A stretch of DNA of 64,000 bases, taken from contig CP170457.1 in assembly GCA_047947135.1 (NCBI GenBank), positions 3,162,001 to 3,226,000 of the forward strand, written 5' to 3'. The position numbers and the translations under genes are program-made. The notes below the pieces were generated by a model. It was not told the origin of the DNA, did not search any database, and saw nothing but the letters and a program-made list of their open reading frames with translations. Shown here piece after piece: positions 45,628 to 53,988 of the stretch. How positions within the stretch are numbered: the stretch's first letter is position 1; each line of letters begins with the position of its first letter. Source of the stretch: Planctobacterium sp047947135 (lineage in GTDB: Bacteria > Pseudomonadota > Gammaproteobacteria > Enterobacterales > Alteromonadaceae).

Positions 45628-47034
45628 TTAACCGTTTACTAAGAGATGAACCCAAATGCTCGCTCCGTAACCTAAAGCTATCACCGGTGTCCACTTCAAA
45701 TGACTAAAAAATGTATACTGACCACGTGCCTGTCCCATCAGTGCTACACCAGCGGCTGATCCAATAGACAAAAGGCTTCCTCCAACACCTGCAGTTAACG
45801 TCACTAATAACCATTGCGTTTGCGACATCTCTGGATTCATCGTAAGTACAGCAAACATAACCGGAATATTGTCAACAATTGCAGACATGATACCAACCAG
45901 AATGTTTGCTGTAGTAGGACCTAACTCACCATAGATAAAGTTGGATGCGAGCCCCAGATACCCAAGGAAACCAAGTCCGCCCACGGCAAGAATGACACCG
46001 TAAAAGAAAAATAGGGTATCCCATTCAGCATGGGCTATTTTTTCAAAGACATCGAAATCATAAGGGTCATCTTTGGAAGCCGGCGGGTTTTCGGTTAACT
46101 GCGTCCATTCTTTAGACTTTCTTCTTAGGTAGTAGCCATAGAATTTTAAATAAGCCAAGCCAGTCATCATGCCAAAAACGGGTGGCAAATGAAGAAAGTT
46201 ATGAAAACTGATTGCAGTGATGATCGTCAATATAAACAAACCAACAATCACCAGACCACCGTATTTTAAATCGTCTTTACTAGAAGTTACCGACGCCGGT
46301 TTACTTCCAGGTAGAAAGAATTGCATCAACAACGCCGGAATAAGAAAATTAACTAGAGAGGGAATGAATAACGCAAAAAAACCAGAGAATTCAATTATTC
46401 CTTTTTGCCACACCATCAATGTCGTGATATCACCAAATGGACTAAAAGCACCACCTGCATTTGCGGCAACGACGATGTTAATGCAGGCAATTGCAACAAA
46501 TTGTGGCTTTCCTTCTCCAACAGCCATAATCACCGCACACATAATGAGTGCCGTGGTTAGATTATCTGCTATGGGGGATATCACAAATGCAAGGATACCT
46601 GTGAGCCAAAATAACGATTTGTAACTGAACCCTTTTTGTATAAGCCAGTTTCTCAAGGCTTCGAAAACATTCCGTTCCAACATGGCACTTATATACGTCA
46701 TTGCCACTAGAAGAAAGAAGAACAGTTCAGCGTATTCCAGTAAGTTATGGCGAATAGCCGCTTCTACAACATGAATGTCCGCAGTGTTTTTATATGTCAG
46801 TGCAATCATCATCCAGATTATTCCAGCCGCGAGGAGCACAGGTTTCGACTTTCTCAAGTGAAGCTGCTCTTCGAAAATGACTAATATATAAGCCATACAG
46901 AACACGATAACCGCACTGATGCCTACCCAACTCGTTGTCAAGTCAAGCACATTGAATGATAGGTGTTCTGCGCTCAAGCAGACTGAGGGATTGATGATTG
47001 TCGCTAGCATTGTGAGCAAACGGATAATTCGCAT
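45628..47034 (-). CDS. nhaD: Na+/H+ antiporter, NhaD family
   Basis: A 468-residue inner-membrane protein with about 12 helices. The start at 47034 is preferred (AAGGCAG upstream; signal-like MRIIRLLTMLATIINPSVC) over the ATG 12 codons earlier. NhaD motifs are visible: FSPFGDITTLMVWQKG and SPIADNLTTALIMCAV. It exports Na+ (or Li+) in exchange for protons at alkaline pH. Its stop coincides with the inner edge of the left direct repeat. A paired octamer lies upstream (47098-47127). Confidence 0.9.
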   Translation of the reverse strand: MRIIRLLTMLATIINPSVCLSAEHLSFNVLDLTTSWVGISAVIVFCMAYILVIFEEQLHLRKSKPVLLAAGIIWMMIALTYKNTADIHVVEAAIRHNLLEYAELFFFLLVAMTYISAMLERNVFEALRNWLIQKGFSYKSLFWLTGILAFVISPIADNLTTALIMCAVIMAVGEGKPQFVAIACINIVVAANAGGAFSPFGDITTLMVWQKGIIEFSGFFALFIPSLVNFLIPALLMQFFLPGSKPASVTSSKDDLKYGGLVIVGLFILTIITAISFHNFLHLPPVFGMMTGLAYLKFYGYYLRRKSKEWTQLTENPPASKDDPYDFDVFEKIAHAEWDTLFFFYGVILAVGGLGFLGYLGLASNFIYGELGPTTANILVGIMSAIVDNIPVMFAVLTMNPEMSQTQWLLVTLTAGVGGSLLSIGSAAGVALMGQARGQYTFFSHLKWTPVIALGYGASIWVHLLVNG

Positions 47035-47351
47035 GTTTACTGCCTTCTGAAAAATGGTCAACAAATGCATATATTGCGTGCATTATATTTATTTCTGATT
47101 ATCATAATATGTGTGCCACATGATAATGCAATAAAATTTAAAGATAGCCAGTGGAAAAGCGAAGTACGCGGCTTACATTATTTGGTGAAGCAAAAAGAAA
47201 GCGGTATTTGAAAAGTTCCGCAATGCAGACCTGACGGCATCTTCCCAAAAAATCCGCAAATTGATGCGGAAATATATTGAATTAAAGTAGGGCCTGATTA
47301 GCGCAAACAGGTTTCTAAAACGAATGACTGAATACAGCAGGAAAAGATAAA
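47035..47351. other. nhaD promoter region with a short coding-like remnant
   Basis: Besides the paired octamer (47098-47127) this holds a plus-strand frame of 33 codons ending at 47290. Its sequence (AVFEKFRNADLTASSQKIRK and onward) looks like the tail of a protein, but no start or homologue is recognised. It may be a leftover from the rearrangement. Confidence 0.35.
47098..47127. promoter_or_regulatory. Paired octamer upstream of nhaD
   Basis: ATTATCAT (47098-47105) and ATGATAAT (47120-47127) are inverse complements with a 14-nt spacer, 64 bp before the nhaD start. The same words with the same 14-nt spacing occur before the SulP gene, and one copy lies before the ribbon-helix-helix gene. 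The 22-bp centre-to-centre distance is about two helix turns. Confidence 0.5.
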
Positions 47352-47648
47352 GTGAACGAAGTTCTCCATGGTATTTCTACGACCGAAATCGCAAACCAAT
47401 TAATGGCCTATTTGTTATTAACAGCACATATCTGCATGGTGCTGAATTTATCTAAATGGCAGAAAAATAGGGGGGATCAATTCACCTTTGTTGTAGCTAG
47501 CATTTTGGCGGCATTAAGCACGGTTGGATTTATCCAGTTTATTAATTTTCATTCGGTTTTGATAAAACATGAAGTAGGTACCGGTTTCGCATTTTTACTA
47601 AGTATACTTTTCACTTTCACAATTCCTCGATTGAGGAAAGAAAAGTAG
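47352..47648 (+). CDS. Small membrane protein, 98 residues
   Basis: A GTG-started frame with AGGAAAAG upstream. Three hydrophobic segments are visible at about 17-33 (LMAYLLLTAHICMVLNL), 45-62 (FVVASILAALSTVGFIQF) and 75-92 (GTGFAFLLSILFTFTIP), with a basic C-terminus (RLRKEK). I do not recognise the family. It sits divergent from nhaD, so it may help the antiporter or be regulated with it. Confidence 0.5.
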   Translation: MNEVLHGISTTEIANQLMAYLLLTAHICMVLNLSKWQKNRGDQFTFVVASILAALSTVGFIQFINFHSVLIKHEVGTGFAFLLSILFTFTIPRLRKEK

Positions 47649-48092
47649 CAAACAGATCTAGGTAATTCATACGATGAAGTTATTTGAGAATTCTATCAGT
47701 TTCACTTGATCGAGTGGTCATGTTCAGATCTCTTACAATGCATACGGCTAAACGCTCGGCAACCGTTGCACGTTGAGGTTTTGATTGACAGCCAAGATTC
47801 ACGTACAGCCAATCCGCGTGTACTTCTCATTCACTTGAGAAAGTATACAGTATATGCGGTTGCCCCCCGGTCACCGCTGGTAAAAGTTAATTAACTCGTA
47901 ATTCTATGATATATATTAACGCTGGATTATTAACTGACTATATAAAATTCAATTGCTCTGGAAATTCAATGTTTGTGAATGGCAGTTAATAAAGCGATGG
48001 AGTATTTACCCTACAGTGGTTCATAGTGTTCTATTAATATTAGAATTAGATTATAATTTAATTATCATAGTCATAAAGTGAGGAACACGTAG
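47649..48092. other. Intergenic region upstream of the RHH gene
   Basis: This 444-bp AT-rich stretch has no convincing gene. A 62-codon frame at 47706 has no ribosome-binding site and no protein-like pattern. The end holds the octamer at 48061 and the GAGGA ribosome-binding site of the next gene. Confidence 0.45.
48061..48068. promoter_or_regulatory. Octamer ATTATCAT upstream of the RHH gene
   Basis: This single copy of the word is found in pairs before nhaD and sulP. It ends 25 bp before the GTG start. A degenerate partner (ATTAGAAT, 48039-48046) lies at the same 14-nt spacing upstream. Confidence 0.4.
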
Positions 48093-48290
48093 GTGGAAAC
48101 TAAAACTGCACGTTTTACTGTATTAATGGATCCGCGAAAAAAGCAAGCCTTTGAAGGTCTGTGTGCTTCCCAGGATTTAACCCCGTCGCAGGTAGTCAGG
48201 CAATTGATCCGTGAATACCTTGAGAAGCACAATGTGAGTTACTTGGAGGAAGGGTCAAATGCGACCAATAATCCGAAGGTAAAAATTTAG
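48093..48290 (+). CDS. Ribbon-helix-helix DNA-binding protein, 65 residues
   Basis: A GTG-started small protein with a CopG/Arc-like layout: a beta strand (ARFTVLMD), then two helices (PRKKQAFEGLCASQDL and PSQVVRQLIREYLEK). No toxin gene is adjacent, so it is more likely a free-standing regulator than an antitoxin. It lies between the nhaD and sulP genes, all three preceded by the same octamer, and its stop overlaps the SulP stop on the other strand by 2 bases. It is a good candidate to bind those octamers. Confidence 0.7.
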   Translation: METKTARFTVLMDPRKKQAFEGLCASQDLTPSQVVRQLIREYLEKHNVSYLEEGSNATNNPKVKI

Positions 48291-50056
48291 TCACAATCTC
48301 CTTTACTTCGTTGTTCAGATGATGACAAAAAATATTCGCGGCTGGTATTAAGCATTTTCTGAACAAGATCGCATTCAGCTACTTTCTGACTGCTTTGTTC
48401 TCCCGAACTTTCAACGCCATGTGCTTTCAGAAAATCCAACGTTTCATCAAAACTAGAGAAATGATTCGATTCACCTATTAAATCGATGATCCCAGCCTTA
48501 ATTAATTTTGCCCTGACACGACTGTTAGCGCCAGAAAGCATAATATTAACCCCGCGTTTTTGAAGATCCCTGATAACTTCTTCCAGTGTTTGCAATCCCG
48601 TTATATCAATAAACGGGACCCATTTTAAACGAATGATCAAATGCTGCGGATCCGTATGTGTGCCAGCCAACGCCCGTTCAAAATTTTCCACTGCACCAAA
48701 GAAAAATGGTCCTTCCACAGCAAAAACCAACATGCCTGGTGGAAGGTTAATAAATCCTTTATGAGAAAATTCATGTGTCAATTCTTGTTCTGTTGCTTGA
48801 CGAACTTCGACACTAGTAGCCATTCTTCTAAGAAAATGGAGTGTTGCCAAAATAACACCCATGTTGACCGCGACAACAAGATCAACAAACACGGTTAAGG
48901 TAAAAGTAACGAGTAAGATAACAACATCTGCTTGAGGAGCCCGACGTACAATTTTAACAAAGTGCTTGGCTTCACTCATATTCCAAGCCACAACAAATAG
49001 AATGGCCGCCAATGTTGCAAGTGGAATATGTACAGCCAAAGGAGAAAGCACTAACAAGATAACAATCAAGGTAATCGAGTGAACAATTCCGGCTATAGGA
49101 CTCGTACCACCATTACGAATATTCGTCGCTGTTCTTGCAATTGCGCCAGTCGCAGCAAATCCGCCAAAAAAAGGAGCAACAATATTTGCCAGCCCCTGAC
49201 CAAGCAATTCCTGGTTGGAGTCATGCCGAGTGCCAGCCATTCCGTCTGCTACTACGGCTGATAACAAGGATTCTATAGCGCCCAACATGGCTATTGTAAA
49301 TGCCGGCCCCATCAATTCAATTGCTTTTCCCCACGTAATGGAAGGAGCGGTAAACTCCGGTAATCCTTGCGGAATACCACCGAAAGCCGTACCAATCGTT
49401 TTTATGCCTTCAAACTGAAAAGTTACCTGAATCAAGGTAGTTGCAAGTAGTGCTACCAAAGGGCCTGGAATACGTTTAAATCCCGGTAGTTTTGGGCTGT
49501 AGAGGACTAACGAAATTGCAAGAAATGCTAATATGGTGGATGCGATGTGAAACTGTGGAAGTGCTAGAAGTAAGTTATATAGTTTAATGTGAAAGTGCTC
49601 ACCGACTACTGCGGGTAGTCCAAAAAAATCTTTCCATTGCCCGACCCAGATAACGACGCCAATTCCAGCTGTAAACCCTACGATTACAGGATCAGGGATA
49701 AACTTAATAACACCTCCCATTTTCGCCATTCCAAGGAGCAACAACATTACACCCGCCATCAGGCTAGCGATCTGCAAACCTTCAATACCATATTTTGCGG
49801 TGACCCCCGATAAAACAACAATAAATGCCCCAGTGGGGCCAGCAATTTGAAGTCTAGTTCCCCCAAAAATTGAGACAAACAGTCCGGCAATAATTGCGGT
49901 ATATATCCCTTGTTCAGGTTTAGCGCCTGATGCAATTGAAAATGCCATAGCAAGAGGTAAAGCAACAATGCCAACAATCGCACCCGCCACAATATTGTTC
50001 AACCATTGACTTCGCTTAAAGAGCCCTGCTTTTTTTGCTTCCAAAATCGCTAACAT
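48287..50056 (-). CDS. SulP-family anion transporter with STAS domain
   Basis: A 589-residue protein. The N-terminal 400 residues form the SulP membrane domain (IAGPTGAFIVVLSGV and 10 or more helices). The STAS domain covers about residues 430-545 (LIIRLKWVPFIDITGLQTLE), ending in a Ser-rich tail. Substrates in the family include sulphate, bicarbonate and other anions; which one is used here cannot be told. Pairing with a Na+ antiporter hints at Na+-linked bicarbonate uptake, as an inference. A paired octamer lies 25 bp upstream. Confidence 0.88.
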   Translation of the reverse strand: MLAILEAKKAGLFKRSQWLNNIVAGAIVGIVALPLAMAFSIASGAKPEQGIYTAIIAGLFVSIFGGTRLQIAGPTGAFIVVLSGVTAKYGIEGLQIASLMAGVMLLLLGMAKMGGVIKFIPDPVIVGFTAGIGVVIWVGQWKDFFGLPAVVGEHFHIKLYNLLLALPQFHIASTILAFLAISLVLYSPKLPGFKRIPGPLVALLATTLIQVTFQFEGIKTIGTAFGGIPQGLPEFTAPSITWGKAIELMGPAFTIAMLGAIESLLSAVVADGMAGTRHDSNQELLGQGLANIVAPFFGGFAATGAIARTATNIRNGGTSPIAGIVHSITLIVILLVLSPLAVHIPLATLAAILFVVAWNMSEAKHFVKIVRRAPQADVVILLVTFTLTVFVDLVVAVNMGVILATLHFLRRMATSVEVRQATEQELTHEFSHKGFINLPPGMLVFAVEGPFFFGAVENFERALAGTHTDPQHLIIRLKWVPFIDITGLQTLEEVIRDLQKRGVNIMLSGANSRVRAKLIKAGIIDLIGESNHFSSFDETLDFLKAHGVESSGEQSSQKVAECDLVQKMLNTSREYFLSSSEQRSKGDCD

Positions 50057-50080
50057 GATTGTGATCTACGCATTAATAGC

Positions 50081-50110
50081 ATGATAATTTAATTATAATA
50101 ACGTTATCAT
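50081..50110. promoter_or_regulatory. Paired octamer upstream of the SulP gene
   Basis: ATGATAAT (50081-50088) and GTTATCAT (50103-50110) are separated by exactly 14 nt, as before nhaD, though the two words are in swapped order. It ends 25 bp before the SulP start codon and would overlap the promoter. Confidence 0.5.
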
Positions 50111-50140
50111 TAGACAGCAATCGACAGGAAAAAATAATAG

Positions 50141-50357
50141 GGAAAAATACGCTACATTAGTCCTTCCGAACCAGATCTCCGGTTGTGTTGGCGGTTTATA
50201 GTGCCGTTGTGATGGCTACGGCAGACCCTATCATGCGTTAACTGCAATTAGAGATTGCGTCTGCGAATTGGGGGTGAAGTACTTTCAAGGCACAGGAGTA
50301 CTTGATATCGATAAAGGGGTGACAACGTGGACCATCCTTACAAACAACGGCAAGTTT
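50141..50357 (+). pseudogene. Decayed internal fragment of the flavin-dehydrogenase beta gene
   Basis: This matches 44501-44718 of the intact gene closely (for example GAATTGGGGGTGAAGTACTT), with scattered substitutions, small indels and in-frame stops. It then jumps over about 530 bp of the intact gene to continue in the LysR repeat. It is a dead remnant left by duplication and deletion. Confidence 0.85.
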
Positions 50358-50367
50358 TGCAAAGTGG

Positions 50368-50740
50368 GCTACATTGACTGCCAATGAGCGGAAGCATTAA
50401 AAAGACAAAAGAAGAATCCCTTGGAGAGCTGTTCTAAAATGTATCCCAACTCGGTGTACCTGCAAAACGCGCCGCCATGAACTCAATAAATGAACGCACT
50501 TTAGGTGCAAGATGTTCCTTACCAGCAAAGATTAGGTAGATAGATAACTCCAGCATTTTGTACTCAGGTAATAACTGAACAAGTCGCTTTTGTTTTAAAT
50601 CATCGCCAACAACAAAGGTTGGCATTCGCGATACCCCAGCTCCTGCCAATACGGCTTCACGAATCGCCAGACTATTATTCATTTGGATCGTACTTTGAAC
50701 AGCAATTTTCTGGTGTTGTTTTTAATGTTTAAACTCCCAC
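50368..50740. repeat. Right copy of the 373-bp direct repeat
   Basis: This matches 45255-45627 without gaps. Beyond 50740 the LysR frame continues, whereas the left copy breaks into nhaD. The right copy is therefore the one still joined to the rest of the LysR gene. Confidence 0.85.
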
Positions 50741-50817
50741 TCCCAAGGAGAGTTTTGATATTGATAGGTAATGACATTGTGTTTTGACAATTCCTCGGGT
50801 GTTTTTAGGGATACAGA
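50434..50817 (-). pseudogene. Longer 3' fragment of the LysR-family regulator gene (right copy)
   Basis: On the minus strand the frame begins near 50817 with SLKTPEELSKHNVITYQYQN and continues SPWEWEFKH. A TAA stop then interrupts it before HQKIAVQSTIQMNNSLAIRE and the shared end. The segments are typical of the second half of a LysR effector domain. The N-terminal helix-turn-helix part is not found upstream. The stop codon and the missing half show it is a pseudogene. Confidence 0.75.
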
Positions 50818-50968
50818 TCAACTTTATGATCTGAGAACTGCATATCTACATGTATTTTGGGAAAGTGTTTTAGGAACAGACATTATGCGAGAGCAGGGCA
50901 TAATGACAAGAGCCCGTAAACTCGCATACTTGTAACTTTAAGTCTTTTCCCAGGCTCCACTGTGACGC

Positions 50969-52405
50969 TCAATACTCGGCGCAAATTGTGTGACCATCGG
51001 GACAGAATCCTTCCTGGTAAGCATCAGTTACCTGTCGAAACTGTTCTAACGTCAATACGCCAGTGCCGTGAACGTGAGCAAACTGCTGAACATCAATGTC
51101 TATTGCTTCGATTGCATCTCTGAATGAGAGCATTCTTTTATCTGCTGACGGAACTGAATTTAATAAGTTGGCGCCAAATTCATCCATCGTATAGACCAAT
51201 TTGGTGCCGGGAATGTAAAACAGTAGAAAATGCTCGGACGTAATAGTCGAAATGTCGTGCAACTGAACCTTACCATCGGCTAGATCAAGAACACCATCTA
51301 CCAGGATAAATCTATCATCGGACAGTTCATTGCCGATGCGTTTTTTGAGAGATAAAAGGTGGCTGTCAACAGTAACAAACTGCACACCCATTGTTGCTAT
51401 CTTTTTAATATCTCCCATGTGTCCAGGGTGGTGCTCAGGGACAACAAAGTAGCGAACGGATTTTTCCGCACCAATCTTCTCATTGACTGCTTTCATTCGT
51501 GCTTCAAAACCTGAGAGACTGCCTGCAGCTATAAAATAGTCCCCGGTATCCACAAAAATTGACGAGCGAACCCCTTTTCCAACAAGGTAGACATCTTCTC
51601 CGATTGTCTTGACCTGCATTTTCGAAACATCACGCATGCCCTCAAGCGGTTTGGTGTCTTTGGGTAAGATAAAGGCCTTAGATACATCCGGGTTTACCTC
51701 AATTTCTCGTGAAAGTGTTATGGTGGCAGGGCGCCCATGGCGGAACTGATTGGTGTCGGACGCGTAGGTTATTCCATCCTTTATTCGGTGCTCCGAATAC
51801 ACATAGTGAACACCATTAGTACGCTCCATTTGTGTAATTAATCCAGTCGTATTGTCAATATAAAGTGTGACATCAACGGAGCCGTTAATTTTAAAACTCA
51901 ATTTGTCATGAACTCGCCCCAAAAGCGTAGTTTGTCCTTCATAGTTTGCAGTATCAACCGCATCTGTCAAAAGCCGGACCAATGTTGTGTCCAACAGCCG
52001 CATCATCCCCGCACCCACGCGTTTGTGAGTAAGATCCTCTCGCATTACGTGGGACCCACGTAAATAATTGATGCTCCAACCCGACGTACCATCAAACATG
52101 ATTTGCCCTAAACGCTTTCCAGTGGCATCTACTCGCCAGTTCTTCACGGATTTTCGGCCATGCACATAATCAATTATCAGGGTCGAATGCAACCTTGAAA
52201 CTGCGTCAAGCCCAGGCCGAACACCACCATCTCGAGTAATAGTTTTGTATCTGTCACGGACAATTAAAGATTTCATGGAGGTTAATGATTCACCACCATA
52301 GGCTTTAATAACTTTTGAGATAACTTCCTGTTCCACATCACTGGCATATGCTGCAGTCGTTAAAACTAACCAGATTCCCGCTAAAACTTTGAATAGTCTT
52401 TCCAT
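50969..52405 (-). CDS. Exported protein with a degenerate metallo-beta-lactamase-like domain
   Basis: A 478-residue protein with a signal peptide ending TTAAYASD. The first 260 residues are rich in beta strands and resemble outer-membrane lipoprotein-carrier or sorting folds (YIDNTTGLITQMERTNGVHY). The second part looks like an MBL fold (VYLVGKGVRSSIFVDTGDYF, FVVPEHHPGHMGDI, FAHVHGTGVLT). The expected HxHxDH is altered: EHHPGH keeps only two metal ligands. It may use a different metal set or be a binding protein. No signs of an operon partner. Confidence 0.6.
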   Translation of the reverse strand: MERLFKVLAGIWLVLTTAAYASDVEQEVISKVIKAYGGESLTSMKSLIVRDRYKTITRDGGVRPGLDAVSRLHSTLIIDYVHGRKSVKNWRVDATGKRLGQIMFDGTSGWSINYLRGSHVMREDLTHKRVGAGMMRLLDTTLVRLLTDAVDTANYEGQTTLLGRVHDKLSFKINGSVDVTLYIDNTTGLITQMERTNGVHYVYSEHRIKDGITYASDTNQFRHGRPATITLSREIEVNPDVSKAFILPKDTKPLEGMRDVSKMQVKTIGEDVYLVGKGVRSSIFVDTGDYFIAAGSLSGFEARMKAVNEKIGAEKSVRYFVVPEHHPGHMGDIKKIATMGVQFVTVDSHLLSLKKRIGNELSDDRFILVDGVLDLADGKVQLHDISTITSEHFLLFYIPGTKLVYTMDEFGANLLNSVPSADKRMLSFRDAIEAIDIDVQQFAHVHGTGVLTLEQFRQVTDAYQEGFCPDGHTICAEY

Positions 52406-52543
52406 AGGTCCTTAAACACTTGAGTAGTTTTTTATCAAAACATAACGACAGGGACTTCCTGCTACAATGCACAATCGACAAATGACTTGCTGACAAGACC
52501 AGTTACTGCACATGCCACTTTTGTGGAGTCGTGATTGAAATGT

Positions 52544-53056
52544 TTAATCGGGTTTAATGACGTTTAGTCTTTCATTGGCTTTTTTAAATGCCAACAAGGT
52601 CTCTGATGAAGCACCAGGCCCAGGCCCAAAAGTCACTTCGTGCGGCTCTAAAACATGCCCATCTCTCGCTTGTACTTTTACGTTTTGCACAGGTGATTGC
52701 GTTCGTTTATCAAAAATTCTAATTGGCTCGTTATCTGCACCAAAAATCCATCTATCCCCCCAGTTAACAAGGCTGACTATCACAGGAAATAGGTCTTTAC
52801 CTTTTGTTGTTAACTTATAACGATAACGATCTACTCCTGGCTTTGTTTGTTCTTTCCTGAGGATCTCGTGTTCTACAAGTCTGTTTAGACGATCAGTTAG
52901 CACAGTGCGTGCTAAGCCTAAACGCTTAGAAAAGTCAGAAAATGACGAGATACCATAAAATGCATCCCGCAAAATTAATAGCGTCCATTGATCACCAATT
53001 ATGTCAACAGTTCTAGCAAGAGAGCAGTTAAAAGACTCTAGAGATGTTCTTGGCAT
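52544..53056 (-). CDS. HxlR-family transcriptional regulator
   Basis: A 170-residue protein. The N-terminal 100 residues form the HxlR/DUF24 winged helix (SLARTVDIIGDQWTLLILRD, FSDFSKRLGLARTVLTDRL). An extra 60-residue C-terminal extension of unknown role follows. The N-terminal Cys (residue 11) is at the position used by quinone- and electrophile-sensing members. It is divergent from the tautomerase operon, with two palindromes between them, so it probably represses both. Confidence 0.88.
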   Translation of the reverse strand: MPRTSLESFNCSLARTVDIIGDQWTLLILRDAFYGISSFSDFSKRLGLARTVLTDRLNRLVEHEILRKEQTKPGVDRYRYKLTTKGKDLFPVIVSLVNWGDRWIFGADNEPIRIFDKRTQSPVQNVKVQARDGHVLEPHEVTFGPGPGASSETLLAFKKANERLNVIKPD

Positions 53057-53194
53057 TAATTCAAATCACTATAGTAGTAGCTTTATAGGACTAAAATAAC
53101 AAATAAAGAACTACGCATCAACTAACCAGCTTCTAGCATTATTAGTAACATTGGTCTTCAATGCGTTGGCAGCAGGAAAAATAAATTTCATATT

Positions 53195-53238
53195 GGTATC
53201 TTTACAATACCAAAATAATTGAGTATCTTTAAGATACC
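53195..53238. promoter_or_regulatory. Twin palindromic operators between HxlR and the tautomerase operon
   Basis: GGTATCTTTACAATACC (53195-53211) and AGTATCTTTAAGATACC (53222-53238) match at 14 of 17 positions and are each palindromic. The first extends to TTGGTAT-N7-ATACCAA; the second contains the perfect palindrome GTATCTT-T-AAGATAC. Centres are 27 bp apart. The shape agrees with GTAT-N-ATAC sites known for HxlR/DUF24 regulators. Confidence 0.65.
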
Positions 53239-53336
53239 ATATGGGTCGAATCAGCTTTTCTACCGCTTTTAAAATAGTAGACAAATTAGCGAATCGACTT
53301 TTGAAAATGAGCTTGATAAAAAATGGAGAAATGATT

Positions 53337-53894
53337 ATGCCAATGGTAACCGTACACTGTGTGAAAGGTTCTTTAACCAGCGCACAAAAAACAGCATTAG
53401 GTGAAGAAATGACGAACGTTTTACTTATGATCGAAGGGGGACAAGACACTGAAGGTGGAAGGTCCATCGCATGGGTTATGTTTAATGAAATGGAACCAGA
53501 GTCGTGGTTCGTTGGCGGCAGAACAGACAATCAATACGTTTCCGAGGCTGGAAAATTCCTTGTTGTTGTTACTGTTCCTGAAGGCTCTATGAACAAAGAG
53601 CGTAAGTCACTGGTACACAAAGCGGTTAACGACAGCATTTTGAAAGTGACCAATACAGAAGGCAAAGTAGGTGCAGGGCGTTCGGTGTGGGTTCAGGTAA
53701 TCGAAATACCAGAAGGACACTGGGGTACAAGTGGCAAAACCGCTGGCGTAATGGGTATAGCGAAGGTGGCAGGACTTACGCCCCAGTCAGAGATTCTTGT
53801 TTACACCCGCGCATACTTAGACGCCAAAGGCCGTTGGTACGATCAGGCGGGATATCCGGAAGAAACAGCTGGTAGAGCAGTCGTTCGATATTGA
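53337..53894 (+). CDS. Tautomerase-superfamily protein with two 4-OT-like units
   Basis: A 185-residue protein. The start at 53337 has GGAGA 7 nt upstream and places Pro directly after Met (MPMVTVHCVKG), as needed for the N-terminal catalytic proline; upstream ATGs do not. Two beta-alpha-beta units are visible, one from residue 2 and one from about residue 75 (KFLVVVTVPEGSMNKERKS). This is a fused form as in cis-CaaD or MSAD. It is the first gene of the HxlR-controlled operon. The substrate is unknown. Confidence 0.75.
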   Translation: MPMVTVHCVKGSLTSAQKTALGEEMTNVLLMIEGGQDTEGGRSIAWVMFNEMEPESWFVGGRTDNQYVSEAGKFLVVVTVPEGSMNKERKSLVHKAVNDSILKVTNTEGKVGAGRSVWVQVIEIPEGHWGTSGKTAGVMGIAKVAGLTPQSEILVYTRAYLDAKGRWYDQAGYPEETAGRAVVRY

Positions 53895-53988
53895 TTAGAG
53901 CATCATCTAATCAACGAACAATTGATGCCCACATAGAATTTTGTTTATCTCTATTTGGGCCTATTCAATGCAACATATAGGCTTGATA

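Noticed and set aside
47706..47894. 62-codon plus-strand frame before the RHH gene
   Set aside because: No ribosome-binding site, no domain, and residue composition unlike a real protein.
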